IMG/VR virus record: IMGVR_UViG_3300033153_005126
Location: 1 to 41,129 of that record
Reading direction: 5' to 3' (one strand)
DNA: 41,129 nt
Source: a virus
Shown: positions 6,216-14,342 of the stretch, piece after piece
Layout of the letters: each line of letters begins with the position of its first letter
Numbering within the stretch: the first letter of the stretch is position 1
Made by a program: the position numbers and the translations under genes
The notes under the pieces: generated by a model
Told to the model about the DNA's origin: nothing
Seen by the model: the letters and a program-made list of their open reading frames with translations, nothing else
Database searches by the model: none

Positions 6216-7793
6216 GTGATTATTTCTGAGACATTAGTAATTGGACCACAACCTGGAATGCAAACTGAGTTTCTAAAGTCCTCCGAAACGGAGGTTTTTT
6301 ATGGGGGAGAGGCTGGCGGAGGTAAATCCGCTGCCCTCCTCATTGATGCTCTTTATCAGGTCCCAATAGCCGGGTATAAGGCTGTAATATTCAGAAGAAC
6401 CTATCCCGATTTAGAAGACTTAATCCATAAAGCAAGAGAATGGTATTTACCAACAGGCGCTAAGTTCAATGAATCAAAGCACTTGTTCACATGGTCAAAC
6501 GGCTCACAAATCAAATTCTCACACATGCAACATCTTAAAGACATGTATTCTCATATGGGTAAAGAGTACGACTATATTGCATTTGACGAGCTTACCCACT
6601 TCCCAAAGATTATGTATGTGTATCTATTCTCAAGACTGAGAGGGGCGAATCCAGACATTAAGAGAATGATTCGAGGTACTGGGAACCCTGATGGCGAGGG
6701 CTTACTTTGGGTTAAGAACAGATTCTTCGACCCTATGAATCCACTGGAACGGGGCTATTTTAAAACCGTAATGGATAAAGATGTAAGGGTCACGAAAGAC
6801 ACGAAAGGCTGTGTTTCTCGTAAATTCATCCCATGTATAAGAGCTGAGAATAGAATACTTATGGACGCTGACCCAGAGTATGAGAATAGACTTGATCAGT
6901 TGCCAGAAGATAAGAAAAGGGCGCTAAAGCAAGGGCTTTGGACAACTCTTGATAAGCCAGACCAACTTGTTCATGGTCAATGGTGGGAAGATGCACTTAA
7001 TGGTAAAAATAAGTTTGTAGACAATGGTAAATATACTATTGGAGCCGATTATGGTACATATCAGGGTGTTGATAGATCGGTTGAGTTCCTTGGGGTTGGT
7101 AATCGACCATATAGATGTAAGAACTGGTCAAAGACTAAAACGAACCAATTTGCCAAGATTTTAGCAGAAACAGCCAATAGTGTAGATAAGAATAATGTTC
7201 GTATCGGTGTTGACTCAATTGGTCCCGGTACTGGCGTTGCGGATGATTTAGAAGAACATCACAGCATGTCATATATTCTCGAGAGATGCACCCACAAAGA
7301 CCCATTATTTGATGCAAAGTATCTGGGAGAGATTAAGTTCGATAACCTTAGATCACAAATGTGGTGGAATCTTAAGACGGACTTTGAGAAGGGCAATATT
7401 GATATGTCAGCCTTCCTTGATAAGCCGCTTACTTCAGATGGTGAGATTGACGAGAGAACCGAGCAGGGCTATTTTGACGAATTCAATAGACTCCAAGAGG
7501 AGATTCTAGCTCATACGTATAAAATCGTTAATGGTAAACTCATTGTTATCTCAAAAGAAGAGTTGAGGAAGCCTGAGAAGCTTGGTAGATCGCCCGACTT
7601 TGCCGACGCCCTTGTTATTTGGAACTGGACTCGTAGACACCATTACATCAGAGAAGTTCAGCCAGACGATCGCGGGGCAACAGATGGGTACATGAAGGCA
7701 ATGCATAAGAAAGAGAATGAGATTGAAGATGATGCCACTTATTTTCAATCAGAATATACACAGGATGAAGGAGATTATTCAGATGATTACTAA
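6216..7793 (+). CDS. terL: Terminase large subunit
   Basis: 525 residues. ATPase domain: Walker A GGEAGGGKS (30-38), Walker B YIAFDE with D124-E125, and coupling motif RGTGNPDG (153-160). Nuclease domain: D278 in GADYGT, D333 in GVDSIG, and D461/D464 in SPDFADAL, the usual acidic triad of terminase nucleases. It packages DNA into the procapsid through the portal. GTG 6216 is chosen because the conserved PxPGxQ..FL segment preceding Walker A begins at residue 10. A 12-codon frame starting at ATG 6191 overlaps this start and could be a leader. Full length for the family. Confidence 0.95.
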   Translation: MIISETLVIGPQPGMQTEFLKSSETEVFYGGEAGGGKSAALLIDALYQVPIAGYKAVIFRRTYPDLEDLIHKAREWYLPTGAKFNESKHLFTWSNGSQIKFSHMQHLKDMYSHMGKEYDYIAFDELTHFPKIMYVYLFSRLRGANPDIKRMIRGTGNPDGEGLLWVKNRFFDPMNPLERGYFKTVMDKDVRVTKDTKGCVSRKFIPCIRAENRILMDADPEYENRLDQLPEDKKRALKQGLWTTLDKPDQLVHGQWWEDALNGKNKFVDNGKYTIGADYGTYQGVDRSVEFLGVGNRPYRCKNWSKTKTNQFAKILAETANSVDKNNVRIGVDSIGPGTGVADDLEEHHSMSYILERCTHKDPLFDAKYLGEIKFDNLRSQMWWNLKTDFEKGNIDMSAFLDKPLTSDGEIDERTEQGYFDEFNRLQEEILAHTYKIVNGKLIVISKEELRKPEKLGRSPDFADALVIWNWTRRHHYIREVQPDDRGATDGYMKAMHKKENEIEDDATYFQSEYTQDEGDYSDDY

Positions 7794-8163
7794 AGATGAA
7801 ATATTAAGTATACTAAAAGAAAGCCTTAATTATTCAGAATGCTATAGCTGTAATAATGATTATGGAGGGGGTGAGAGTGATTTAATTTCAATAGTTGCAG
7901 ATATTTATGAGAAGGTTACTCATAAAGCTAGTAATGAATTAACAACAATATTTATTCCAGAGATAAGCCGTGGGATATGTGGTCATGATAAATTTAGTGG
8001 AATATCTGGAAGAGAAATATCATTCAATAAAATAAATAAATATGGTAGAACTTATGCTTATTCTTATACTGACATTGGGTGTAAAGAGTGTAATAAAGAA
8101 ATAAAACAAAAGGCTTTAGATTGGATCGAAAAACATAACGAGGCGGCTAAAGATGGAAAATAA
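7783..8163 (+). CDS. Small protein with paired cysteines, unknown
   Basis: 126 residues from ATG 7783, overlapping terL by 11 bases; AAGGAG 9 bases upstream favours this over in-frame starts further upstream. CYSC near residue 20, an isolated CGH, and GCKEC near residue 108 suggest metal binding. First of a run of small accessory genes between terL and portal. No family recognised. Confidence 0.65.
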   Translation: MITKDEILSILKESLNYSECYSCNNDYGGGESDLISIVADIYEKVTHKASNELTTIFIPEISRGICGHDKFSGISGREISFNKINKYGRTYAYSYTDIGCKECNKEIKQKALDWIEKHNEAAKDGK

Positions 8164-8494
8164 ATCAGAACTATTTAAGCAAGTAGCCAAGTCCGTAGAT
8201 TTTTGGGTATATTCCAACACCTCTATGTGTGCAAGAGATAGAGAAAAGCTCATAAAGTTCATTGAGAGCCTCGATAAACCCGTTGAGTTTAAAATGAAAG
8301 ACGGTACAATTGTTAAAACTGGTGTTAGGAGTGATTGTAAGGATTATGTTGAGATAAAGCCTAAAATACTATCTGGCAAAGCGTTAGCTCATAAACAAAA
8401 AACTATTGATGATCTGTTTGACAGAATAAAAGAAGGTTGGAGATCAACTATAAAAGAAGCTCATTCTAAATTGGCGGTCAAAGATGAACATTAA
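8153..8494 (+). CDS. Hypothetical phage protein
   Basis: 113 residues, helical and highly charged. Overlaps the previous gene by 11 bases; the coding end GAGGCGGCTAAAG gives the ribosome binding site. The start MENKSE resembles the MENKEK starts of two genes at 805 and 1194. No domain recognised. Confidence 0.6.
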   Translation: MENKSELFKQVAKSVDFWVYSNTSMCARDREKLIKFIESLDKPVEFKMKDGTIVKTGVRSDCKDYVEIKPKILSGKALAHKQKTIDDLFDRIKEGWRSTIKEAHSKLAVKDEH

Positions 8495-8777
8495 CAAAAA
8501 AGGCGTGAGCACCGTAAGGAATAGAGGCAAAATAATTCCTATATTATCTGAATCAATAGTTAAGGCGTGGAAAAGGCATAATAGTGATTACAGAGAAAGC
8601 ATTAAGAAGTGGGAGTGTAATGCTATCAAGGTGTCAGAGATGCCTAAAGAGGTGACTGACATGTTGGAGAAATATAATAACGATGCAAAGCCAATGACTG
8701 GCGAGTTTAAAGTGGTGCGTGGCGAGCCAATAACACAAGTTGACTATGCAACACATACACAAGAAGAGCATTTCTAA
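8484..8777 (+). CDS. Hypothetical phage protein
   Basis: 97 residues; begins inside the last codons of the previous gene (11-base overlap), suggesting coupled translation. A basic N-terminal half is followed by a more acidic C-terminus. No family recognised. Confidence 0.6.
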   Translation: MNINKKGVSTVRNRGKIIPILSESIVKAWKRHNSDYRESIKKWECNAIKVSEMPKEVTDMLEKYNNDAKPMTGEFKVVRGEPITQVDYATHTQEEHF

Positions 8778-8787
8778 GGAGTAATAT

Positions 8788-9000
8788 ATGGATAGTGAAG
8801 AGAAAACACATAAACAAAGACTTGTCGATGTGCCAACAGTTGACTTTCATTTTGATCAAGGCTATGTTAAAGTTCAAAAAGGTGACGATACGTATTCATT
8901 TACAACGTCTAACAACGCTTTTGGTAGTTGTTGCTTTGAAATGACAAGCGACAATCTTGATAAATATATTGAGCTATTGACGCAGATAAGGGGCAAATAA
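8788..9000 (+). CDS. Hypothetical small phage protein
   Basis: 70 residues, preceded by AAGGAG at a good distance. Alternating strands in the middle (VDFHFDQGYVKVQ, DTYSFTT) and a short C-terminal helix suggest a small alpha/beta fold. No family recognised. Confidence 0.6.
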   Translation: MDSEEKTHKQRLVDVPTVDFHFDQGYVKVQKGDDTYSFTTSNNAFGSCCFEMTSDNLDKYIELLTQIRGK

Positions 9001-9179
9001 TGGCGAACTACGAATTCAAATGCACCCAATGCAACGAGATAGTAAACCTAGAAATCCCCATGGTAGCATACGACACACAAAACGAATACAAACACGAAAA
9101 CTGCGAAGGCAAGCTTGAAAGACACTTTTCTCCTGAGAATATAGTGTCGATTAGGACATCATCTTCGCCAAATCGCTGA
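9000..9179 (+). CDS. FmdB-like zinc ribbon protein
   Basis: 59 residues, TAATG overlap with the previous stop. The N-terminus MANYEFKCTQC (C8, C11) and a later HENC (H32, C35) match the small FmdB-type zinc ribbon, in which a YEF/YEY-C-x2-C strand starts the protein. Such proteins are often annotated as regulatory, without proof. The short basic tail could bind nucleic acid. Confidence 0.6.
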   Translation: MANYEFKCTQCNEIVNLEIPMVAYDTQNEYKHENCEGKLERHFSPENIVSIRTSSSPNR

Positions 9180-9193
9180 ATAAGGAGCAAAAA

Positions 9194-9583
9194 ATGGAAA
9201 AATTACACAATAGAGATATAGCGGAGCACTACAACAAGATATCATTTTATCTTATGTTAAGCGATTTTAAAGGAGCTTTTGCTTATTGGGTAGCAGTGCA
9301 GAATCCTAATGAGATACTGGATAATAACAATGCTCTAGAGGCTTATATCAAGTATGTGGAGCTAAAGTACAAGCGAATCAATGATATGCCAGAGAAGTTT
9401 GATTGTGATAAACTGAAAGTTCTCGTAAATGAAGATATATTTTCTGCAATTCCAGAAATTTTAGAGTTAAATAAAATGGAGCCAGACTTCATAGATTTAG
9501 GAGCATTAGCTAGAAATATCTATTATATGATACTTCGGGAAGTAATTACACAGTCAGATTACACCAAACAAAAGGATGAATAA
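9194..9583 (+). CDS. Hypothetical all-helical protein
   Basis: 129 residues, AAGGAGCAAAAA before ATG 9194. Almost entirely helical by eye (HYNKISFYLMLSD, EAYIKYVELKYK). Next gene starts at the base of its stop. No family recognised. Confidence 0.6.
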   Translation: MEKLHNRDIAEHYNKISFYLMLSDFKGAFAYWVAVQNPNEILDNNNALEAYIKYVELKYKRINDMPEKFDCDKLKVLVNEDIFSAIPEILELNKMEPDFIDLGALARNIYYMILREVITQSDYTKQKDE

Positions 9584-9786
9584 TGAGTAAAAAGAAATCA
9601 AAATCAACAGGAGCCTTGCAAGACATTCTTGTCGGGTTCAAAATGAATAAATACATCAAATTCAAAGGCAAAGGAAGAGATGCAAAACGCTCTTACATGA
9701 GAGAGTATATGGCATCTGGCGCAATGGAGAAACATATGTTGAGAACCGATCTTGACAGACAATTAGATAGAATGGGGGTTAGATAA
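9583..9786 (+). CDS. Small strongly basic protein
   Basis: 67 residues with many Lys and Arg (KKKSKS at the N-terminus, KGKGRDAKRS in the middle). TAATG overlap with both neighbours. Basic charge suggests nucleic acid or acidic-protein binding. No family recognised. Confidence 0.6.
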   Translation: MSKKKSKSTGALQDILVGFKMNKYIKFKGKGRDAKRSYMREYMASGAMEKHMLRTDLDRQLDRMGVR

Positions 9787-10229
9787 TGCCAGATACACCA
9801 GAAAACCTTAAACAAGTAGATGCCCCAGATTTTAAAAACGATGGAGTAAGTGGAATAATGGAAGTAACAAAAGGTGAAGCAAAAACAACATTAGGCAAAG
9901 GTGATAGTCGACCACCAAGAACCCTTTGCAGATACGAAATGTGCGGAGATAGAATCTTATTTGAGGATTTCAACCTTAAGAAACAAGAAAAAATCGGGCG
10001 CATTTACATGGCTAATGGAAAAGAGGAAGAATTAGCAAAGGCGAAAGTTATTGCAATTGGTCCAGATGTAAAGACAACAAAGCTCAATGATGTTGTGATT
10101 ATAGTGCCAGACCTTGGGACTCACTTAAAAGATGGCGATAAAACTTACCGTGTCTTACCTGAGAACTCAGTAATGGCTATAGACTATGCATTCAACGAAG
10201 AGGAAGAGTGTGAGCCAGCCAAAAAGTGA
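9786..10229 (+). CDS. GroES-like co-chaperonin (Cpn10 fold)
   Basis: 147 residues. Residues about 50-132 follow the GroES pattern: GDRILFEDF, KIGRIYMANGKEEELAKAKVIAIGPD, then a VIIVPD strand and the closing DKTYRVLPENSVMAID. In GroES the segment after the first strand is the mobile loop that contacts GroEL. A phage version, as in T4 gp31, helps fold a large capsid protein in the host chaperonin. An extra N-terminal 48 residues are disordered. Its place shortly upstream of portal and capsid fits that role. Similarity is by pattern, so moderate confidence. Confidence 0.7.
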   Translation: MPDTPENLKQVDAPDFKNDGVSGIMEVTKGEAKTTLGKGDSRPPRTLCRYEMCGDRILFEDFNLKKQEKIGRIYMANGKEEELAKAKVIAIGPDVKTTKLNDVVIIVPDLGTHLKDGDKTYRVLPENSVMAIDYAFNEEEECEPAKK

Positions 10230-10686
10230 TGAAAAAGCTCCAATGTTGGCAAAGCTTCCAATTTACAACTTTTCAAGCAATGCCGCAATGGAACAGGAGT
10301 TAATGCGCTATGAAACGTGCTTTGCTGTTATTCCAAATAATGAGCCTACAGGCTTTGAAAATCATGCTGCACTTGTATTTAAGGATGGGGATGATAATGT
10401 TTATTCAATCCCTGCCTATCAGCACAATGGCAAATTAAAGAACACTAAGGAGAACATGAATGCTATTCAAGAGCAAGGCACAAATGGAACATCTCAGGAA
10501 GAACGAGCCGATACTGTACGCCCAGACGATGGAGAACAGCAAGAACGCCGGAATGGACTTGGCGAGCTTGCCGGAGAGAGCTACATCGACAGCCCCGGAG
10601 CCGAAGAAATCAGAGATAGGATCGACGCAGCCGGAAGAGAAGCCTTACCGATCAACCAAACCCAAACGTTCCGCGGTAGGAAGTGA
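10210..10686 (+). CDS. Hypothetical protein whose 3' half overlaps another gene
   Basis: 158 residues from GTG 10210 (AGGA 5 bases upstream); an ATG at 10186 in frame would overlap the co-chaperonin gene more. The first half is a compact alpha/beta region (ETCFAVIPNNEP, AALVFKDGDDNVYSIPAY). The second half is Glu/Arg/Gly-rich, probably disordered, and uses many GC-ending codons unlike the rest of the phage. From 10460 it shares DNA with the next gene in the +1 frame. The 5' half is likely real; the 3' half may be coding or only open by chance. Confidence 0.55.
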   Translation: MSQPKSDEKAPMLAKLPIYNFSSNAAMEQELMRYETCFAVIPNNEPTGFENHAALVFKDGDDNVYSIPAYQHNGKLKNTKENMNAIQEQGTNGTSQEERADTVRPDDGEQQERRNGLGELAGESYIDSPGAEEIRDRIDAAGREALPINQTQTFRGRK

Positions 10687-10720
10687 ACTCAAAAGGCGAA
10701 GACCCAAATATGGTAAGTGA
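10460..10720 (+). CDS. Overlapping +1-frame gene, small basic Pro/Lys-rich protein
   Basis: 86 residues. ATG 10460 has AAGGAG at 10447-10452, 7 bases away, the best ribosome binding site in this stretch. The N-terminal 30 residues look helical; the rest is Pro/Lys/Ser/Glu-rich and ends in a basic patch (KRRRPKYGK). It overlaps the preceding gene over 227 bases in another frame. Either both are translated, or this is the true gene and the other ends functionally near 10450. No family recognised. Confidence 0.55.
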   Translation: MLFKSKAQMEHLRKNEPILYAQTMENSKNAGMDLASLPERATSTAPEPKKSEIGSTQPEEKPYRSTKPKRSAVGSELKRRRPKYGK

Positions 10721-10913
10721 AAAGTGTAAAGACTTTGGGGAATTGCTCAAAAACCTTAGACGAGAGGAGGAGCTTACACAGGAATACTGTATTACTGTGA
10801 TAGGCTGTTCTCTCCGTTCTTGGTGTAGATGGGAGAAAGGGGAGGCTTACCCGCTTCATGTTTATAGAAAGCCACTCCTTAAACTTTTTCCAGAATTAGT
10901 GTCTATTGATTAA
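10710..10913 (+). CDS. XRE-type helix-turn-helix regulator
   Basis: 67 residues from ATG 10710; GTG 10683 in frame is an alternative but has poor spacing to its AGGA. The sequence FGELLKNLRREEELTQEYCITVIGCSLRSWCRWEKGEAYP (given in parts: FGELLKNLRREEELTQ, then SLRSWCRWEKGEAYP) matches the five-helix XRE/Cro layout with W-E-x-G at the end of helix 4. It probably dimerises on operator DNA. A palindrome and promoter sit immediately downstream, before the portal gene, so it may regulate late genes. Confidence 0.7.
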   Translation: MVSEKCKDFGELLKNLRREEELTQEYCITVIGCSLRSWCRWEKGEAYPLHVYRKPLLKLFPELVSID

Positions 10914-10917
10914 ATAC

Positions 10918-10946
10918 TTGCCACTTGGCTATATGTAATTTACATT
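10918..10946 (+). promoter_or_regulatory. Candidate promoter with operator upstream of portal
   Basis: TTGCCA (10918-10923), a 17-base spacer, then TACATT (10941-10946). The perfect inverted repeat ATGTAA-T-TTACAT (10933-10945) overlaps the -10 element. Transcription would begin near 10953, leaving a short leader without an obvious ribosome binding site before the portal ATG at 10976. The XRE gene ends just upstream. Confidence 0.45.
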
Positions 10947-10975
10947 TCCCTGTTTTTATTCACTAAATTATCAAT

Positions 10976-13006
10976 ATGGTGAATAATAAAAGCAATAGAG
11001 ATGATAAGACCGCTGATGCTCTTTACGAGCTTAACGAGTCCAATGATGCTAATGATTTGATCTTACATCACAGATATGTGCGCGAATACTATTATGAATA
11101 CAATAATAATAGGGAAATCAACCATAATTTCGTTCGTGGGTTCCATTATGAGCCAAACGAAGAGAGAAAATACAGGGATAAGCGAAAGACTCCTATCGTA
11201 TTTAATCAAACCAAGACCTCTGAACGCACAATACTCGGTACATTTCTACAGAATCGCTATGATATTAAATTTTCAGCAAACACACCAAACGACGATGATT
11301 TAGCAGAAGTTTTAGAGCAACTTGATACTTGGGAGCAAAACCAACAAGGCGACGACATGCTTGATATTGAGCTAATGCGTCAAGCTTGGGCTGGCGGTAA
11401 TTCATTTCAAGAATGCTATATGGATATAAGAAAAGGGCATGAGCCACGAATGAAAACGGCTATGCAGAATCCATTTGCTATCTATTGGGATCCTCAATCA
11501 AGACAATTAATCACAAGAACGGACGCTAGTTTTGTTGATCGTGACTCTTGGATGTCATATAGGGCTATTTTGAAGGCTTTTGGTGATGTAGCCAAGGGTA
11601 ATAAAGAACTTATAGACGATAGTGTCGGAGAAGAACAGCAAGACCAAACTTACGAGAAAACAAAGGTTTACGCCGATAGATCACACGAAGTCAGACAAGA
11701 GAGAAACAGTGAATATTTAGTTACAGAGCGCTTTTACAAGGTCGATGGTGTTGAACATTACGCTATTATGGGTGATGAAAAGATCGTTATTGACGATGAA
11801 GACCTAAAAGAATTTAAGAAAACACAACCAGGTGTTGAGATTTTAAGCGAAGATGTAGAAGAACTTTGGCTCGCAATCACTTGCGAGGACGTTTCGACAA
11901 GTGAATATCTGTATAATGGTAAATACCATTGCCAACCAAGGGACCCTTCATCCGGGGAAATCTTGTGGCCGTTCCTCGAAATGGTTGCAGAGTCATTGGC
12001 TGGGGAACCTCAAGGGTTCATTGATCACGAAAGAGGACCAAATAAAGTAGTTAACGCTATGATGAGTAATATTGTCTCATCGGCTACACACGCAAGTGCT
12101 GCAGCTAGTTTAATTGACCCAACGGCGTTTATTTCCGAGGCAGAGGCAAAACTTGCCGCAAGACACCACGCCGACTCAGACAGATCATTTCAAGTAAAAG
12201 CTGGTCGTGTTCATGATGCAATAGCGCCAGTCCCAAGAGCCGGAGTCAATGCAGACCACCAATATGCACTCGATTATTCATTGACATTCCTTAAAGAAGT
12301 AACGAGCACACCTCCATCACTTCAAGGACAAGAAGAGGGAAGCGGGGTTTCTGGTAAACTTAATGCTCAACGAATCGAGCAAGGATTTACGCAACTTCAA
12401 GTGCTGATGAAAAACTTTAGATTATTTCTAAAGCAACGCGCTAAACTAAGATATTATTACTGGAGAACTTATTACACGGCTGAAAAGACTTTCAGAATCG
12501 TTGATAAAACCTCTCCAGAGATGAATCCATTTGTGACAATTAATAAGGTTGAACCTGAGTTTGATGCTGTTGGTAACTTTACTGGCATTAAGAAAATGAA
12601 GGATATTAACGCGGCTGTTTACGATATCACTATTGAAGAATCGGTTAAATCTCCGACTTACAGAGACAAACAGCTTAAATTCGTATCAAATATGATGCAA
12701 TCAGGGTTTGTTCAGAACGATCCAGGTCTTGCGGCGGCATTACTCGAAGAAGCATTAAGGCTTTCAGACGCCCCAGAGAAAACCAAGAAATTTATGAAAG
12801 AGTATTCAAATCTAATCCAAAACGCTGAAGCAACAAAGAGGCAAGCAGAACAACAACTTACCGCAGCCAAAACCGAAGGCGTACAATTAGGGAATACTGA
12901 AAGAATGCAGAATATAGCTCAAACAGAAGTAGAGCAAACAGGACTTACACAGGGAATACCAACGGCTGGTCAAGCACCACAACCAATGGCTCCCCAAGTA
13001 GCATAA
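10976..13006 (+). CDS. Portal protein, P22-like
   Basis: 676 residues, in the size range of P22-type portals. N-terminal helical wing, the stretch RKTPIVFNQTKTSERTILG near 70 that resembles the conserved R-P-x-x-x-N region, long central beta region, SGKLNAQRIEQG in the stem part (near 460), and a C-terminal Gln/Ala-rich helical barrel-like tail (about 600-676). It forms the dodecameric ring at the capsid vertex through which DNA is packaged and ejected. Follows terL and small genes, precedes scaffold and capsid. No clear Shine-Dalgarno before ATG 10976. Confidence 0.85.
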   Translation: MVNNKSNRDDKTADALYELNESNDANDLILHHRYVREYYYEYNNNREINHNFVRGFHYEPNEERKYRDKRKTPIVFNQTKTSERTILGTFLQNRYDIKFSANTPNDDDLAEVLEQLDTWEQNQQGDDMLDIELMRQAWAGGNSFQECYMDIRKGHEPRMKTAMQNPFAIYWDPQSRQLITRTDASFVDRDSWMSYRAILKAFGDVAKGNKELIDDSVGEEQQDQTYEKTKVYADRSHEVRQERNSEYLVTERFYKVDGVEHYAIMGDEKIVIDDEDLKEFKKTQPGVEILSEDVEELWLAITCEDVSTSEYLYNGKYHCQPRDPSSGEILWPFLEMVAESLAGEPQGFIDHERGPNKVVNAMMSNIVSSATHASAAASLIDPTAFISEAEAKLAARHHADSDRSFQVKAGRVHDAIAPVPRAGVNADHQYALDYSLTFLKEVTSTPPSLQGQEEGSGVSGKLNAQRIEQGFTQLQVLMKNFRLFLKQRAKLRYYYWRTYYTAEKTFRIVDKTSPEMNPFVTINKVEPEFDAVGNFTGIKKMKDINAAVYDITIEESVKSPTYRDKQLKFVSNMMQSGFVQNDPGLAAALLEEALRLSDAPEKTKKFMKEYSNLIQNAEATKRQAEQQLTAAKTEGVQLGNTERMQNIAQTEVEQTGLTQGIPTAGQAPQPMAPQVA

Positions 13007-13068
13007 AGGGAATGTGAAAGCATAAACCCATATAAATAAACAGCTTAAACCTTAAAAGGAAAGCAAAC

Positions 13069-14319
13069 ATGAGTGAAACATTAGTAGAGGAAACAGTAGC
13101 ACCAGAGGTAACACCTGATGCAAACACTGAAATTCCAGATAATAACCCAGAAAATACAGGTATACCAGAAGTACAACCCGAACAGCCGGAAGGTCCGTCT
13201 GAACTCGACGTTTACCAAGATATATTAGCGAAAGCAGACGCAGAACCAGACTATCAAATGACTGAAGGTGAGCTTGAAGTTTTTGACGCAGTTCAAGAAA
13301 AGATAGTGAATGGTCAAATGGAAGTCCCAGAGTCTAAAAAACTAGAAGAGAAGCCAAAAGTGGAGGAGGCAGTAGCCGAAGAGTCCAAAGATGGTGATCT
13401 CAATTTATCAACAGAAAACGCATCTGTTTTACAGGATACGATGACTCAAGTCGGAGCCAAAGATGTAAGTGAACTCGCAGGTAAGGTTAAGGGATTAATC
13501 GATAACATGAAGAGTTCTGGCGGTAAACTAGGTACCGAGTTAAAAGACCTTCAAACAAAGGCAGATAACCACCAATTATGGTTAAATGACTTAGCGGCTG
13601 GGAAACCAGAAGCAATAGCCTATTTAGACCAAATTAGAGGCAAAGCATCAAGTACTCCAGCCGCTAACACCGGTAAAGAGGAATACGATGTATCTGATTT
13701 TGTAGATGAAGAACTTGGTAAAATGTTTTTAGATTTGCAAAAAACTGTTAAAGAACAAGCAAATACAATTTCAACGCTTTCAAATGGGGAAACTCAGAGA
13801 GTGGAAACAAACCAAAGGCAAGAAGCTGTTACTGGTTGGGTTGATGATATAGTTGAATTGGTTACAGCCGATACAGCCGGAGCATTTGGTCTAACTCCAG
13901 TTGAAGCAAGGGCTTTGGCAAAGGATTACTTGGGACCAGATGGTCACACTAAAGCGGTACATCCTAAGTTTCAGAAAATGCACGAGCTTATTCAATACGC
14001 GCACAAAAAAGGGTTAAATACATTACAGGACGCTCATGTTTTGAACCAACATGAAAACGGTTCTTACGCTCAACAAATAGTTAATGCAACTAAGAATGGG
14101 CAAAAAAGCACACAACATATTGAATCACCTAACTCTGCTATTTCAAACAATCAGAGTAAGGTTAAGTCTAACGTACCTGACCCACATATCACTGATGAAG
14201 CAGTCAAAAAAATGGAAGGAGGGGATTTTGAAAACATTCCTGATTCTTGGACTGATGAAAATGGAACTTTCGTAAAGGCAAATATCCCTGAAAGATTCCA
14301 TAAAAAGTGTTTTGGGTAA
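13069..14319 (+). CDS. Scaffolding protein (probable)
   Basis: 416 residues between portal and capsid, the standard scaffold position. The first 110 residues are very acidic and Pro/Glu-rich; the middle (about 120-250) is helical and charged; the C-terminal end (after 340) is shorter and more basic, ending in KKCFG. Scaffolds guide procapsid assembly and are then removed. AAAGGAAAGCAAAC precedes the ATG. Identity rests on composition and position. Confidence 0.7.
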   Translation: MSETLVEETVAPEVTPDANTEIPDNNPENTGIPEVQPEQPEGPSELDVYQDILAKADAEPDYQMTEGELEVFDAVQEKIVNGQMEVPESKKLEEKPKVEEAVAEESKDGDLNLSTENASVLQDTMTQVGAKDVSELAGKVKGLIDNMKSSGGKLGTELKDLQTKADNHQLWLNDLAAGKPEAIAYLDQIRGKASSTPAANTGKEEYDVSDFVDEELGKMFLDLQKTVKEQANTISTLSNGETQRVETNQRQEAVTGWVDDIVELVTADTAGAFGLTPVEARALAKDYLGPDGHTKAVHPKFQKMHELIQYAHKKGLNTLQDAHVLNQHENGSYAQQIVNATKNGQKSTQHIESPNSAISNNQSKVKSNVPDPHITDEAVKKMEGGDFENIPDSWTDENGTFVKANIPERFHKKCFG

Positions 14320-14342
14320 GGACATTTAAAGGAGAATAGCTA

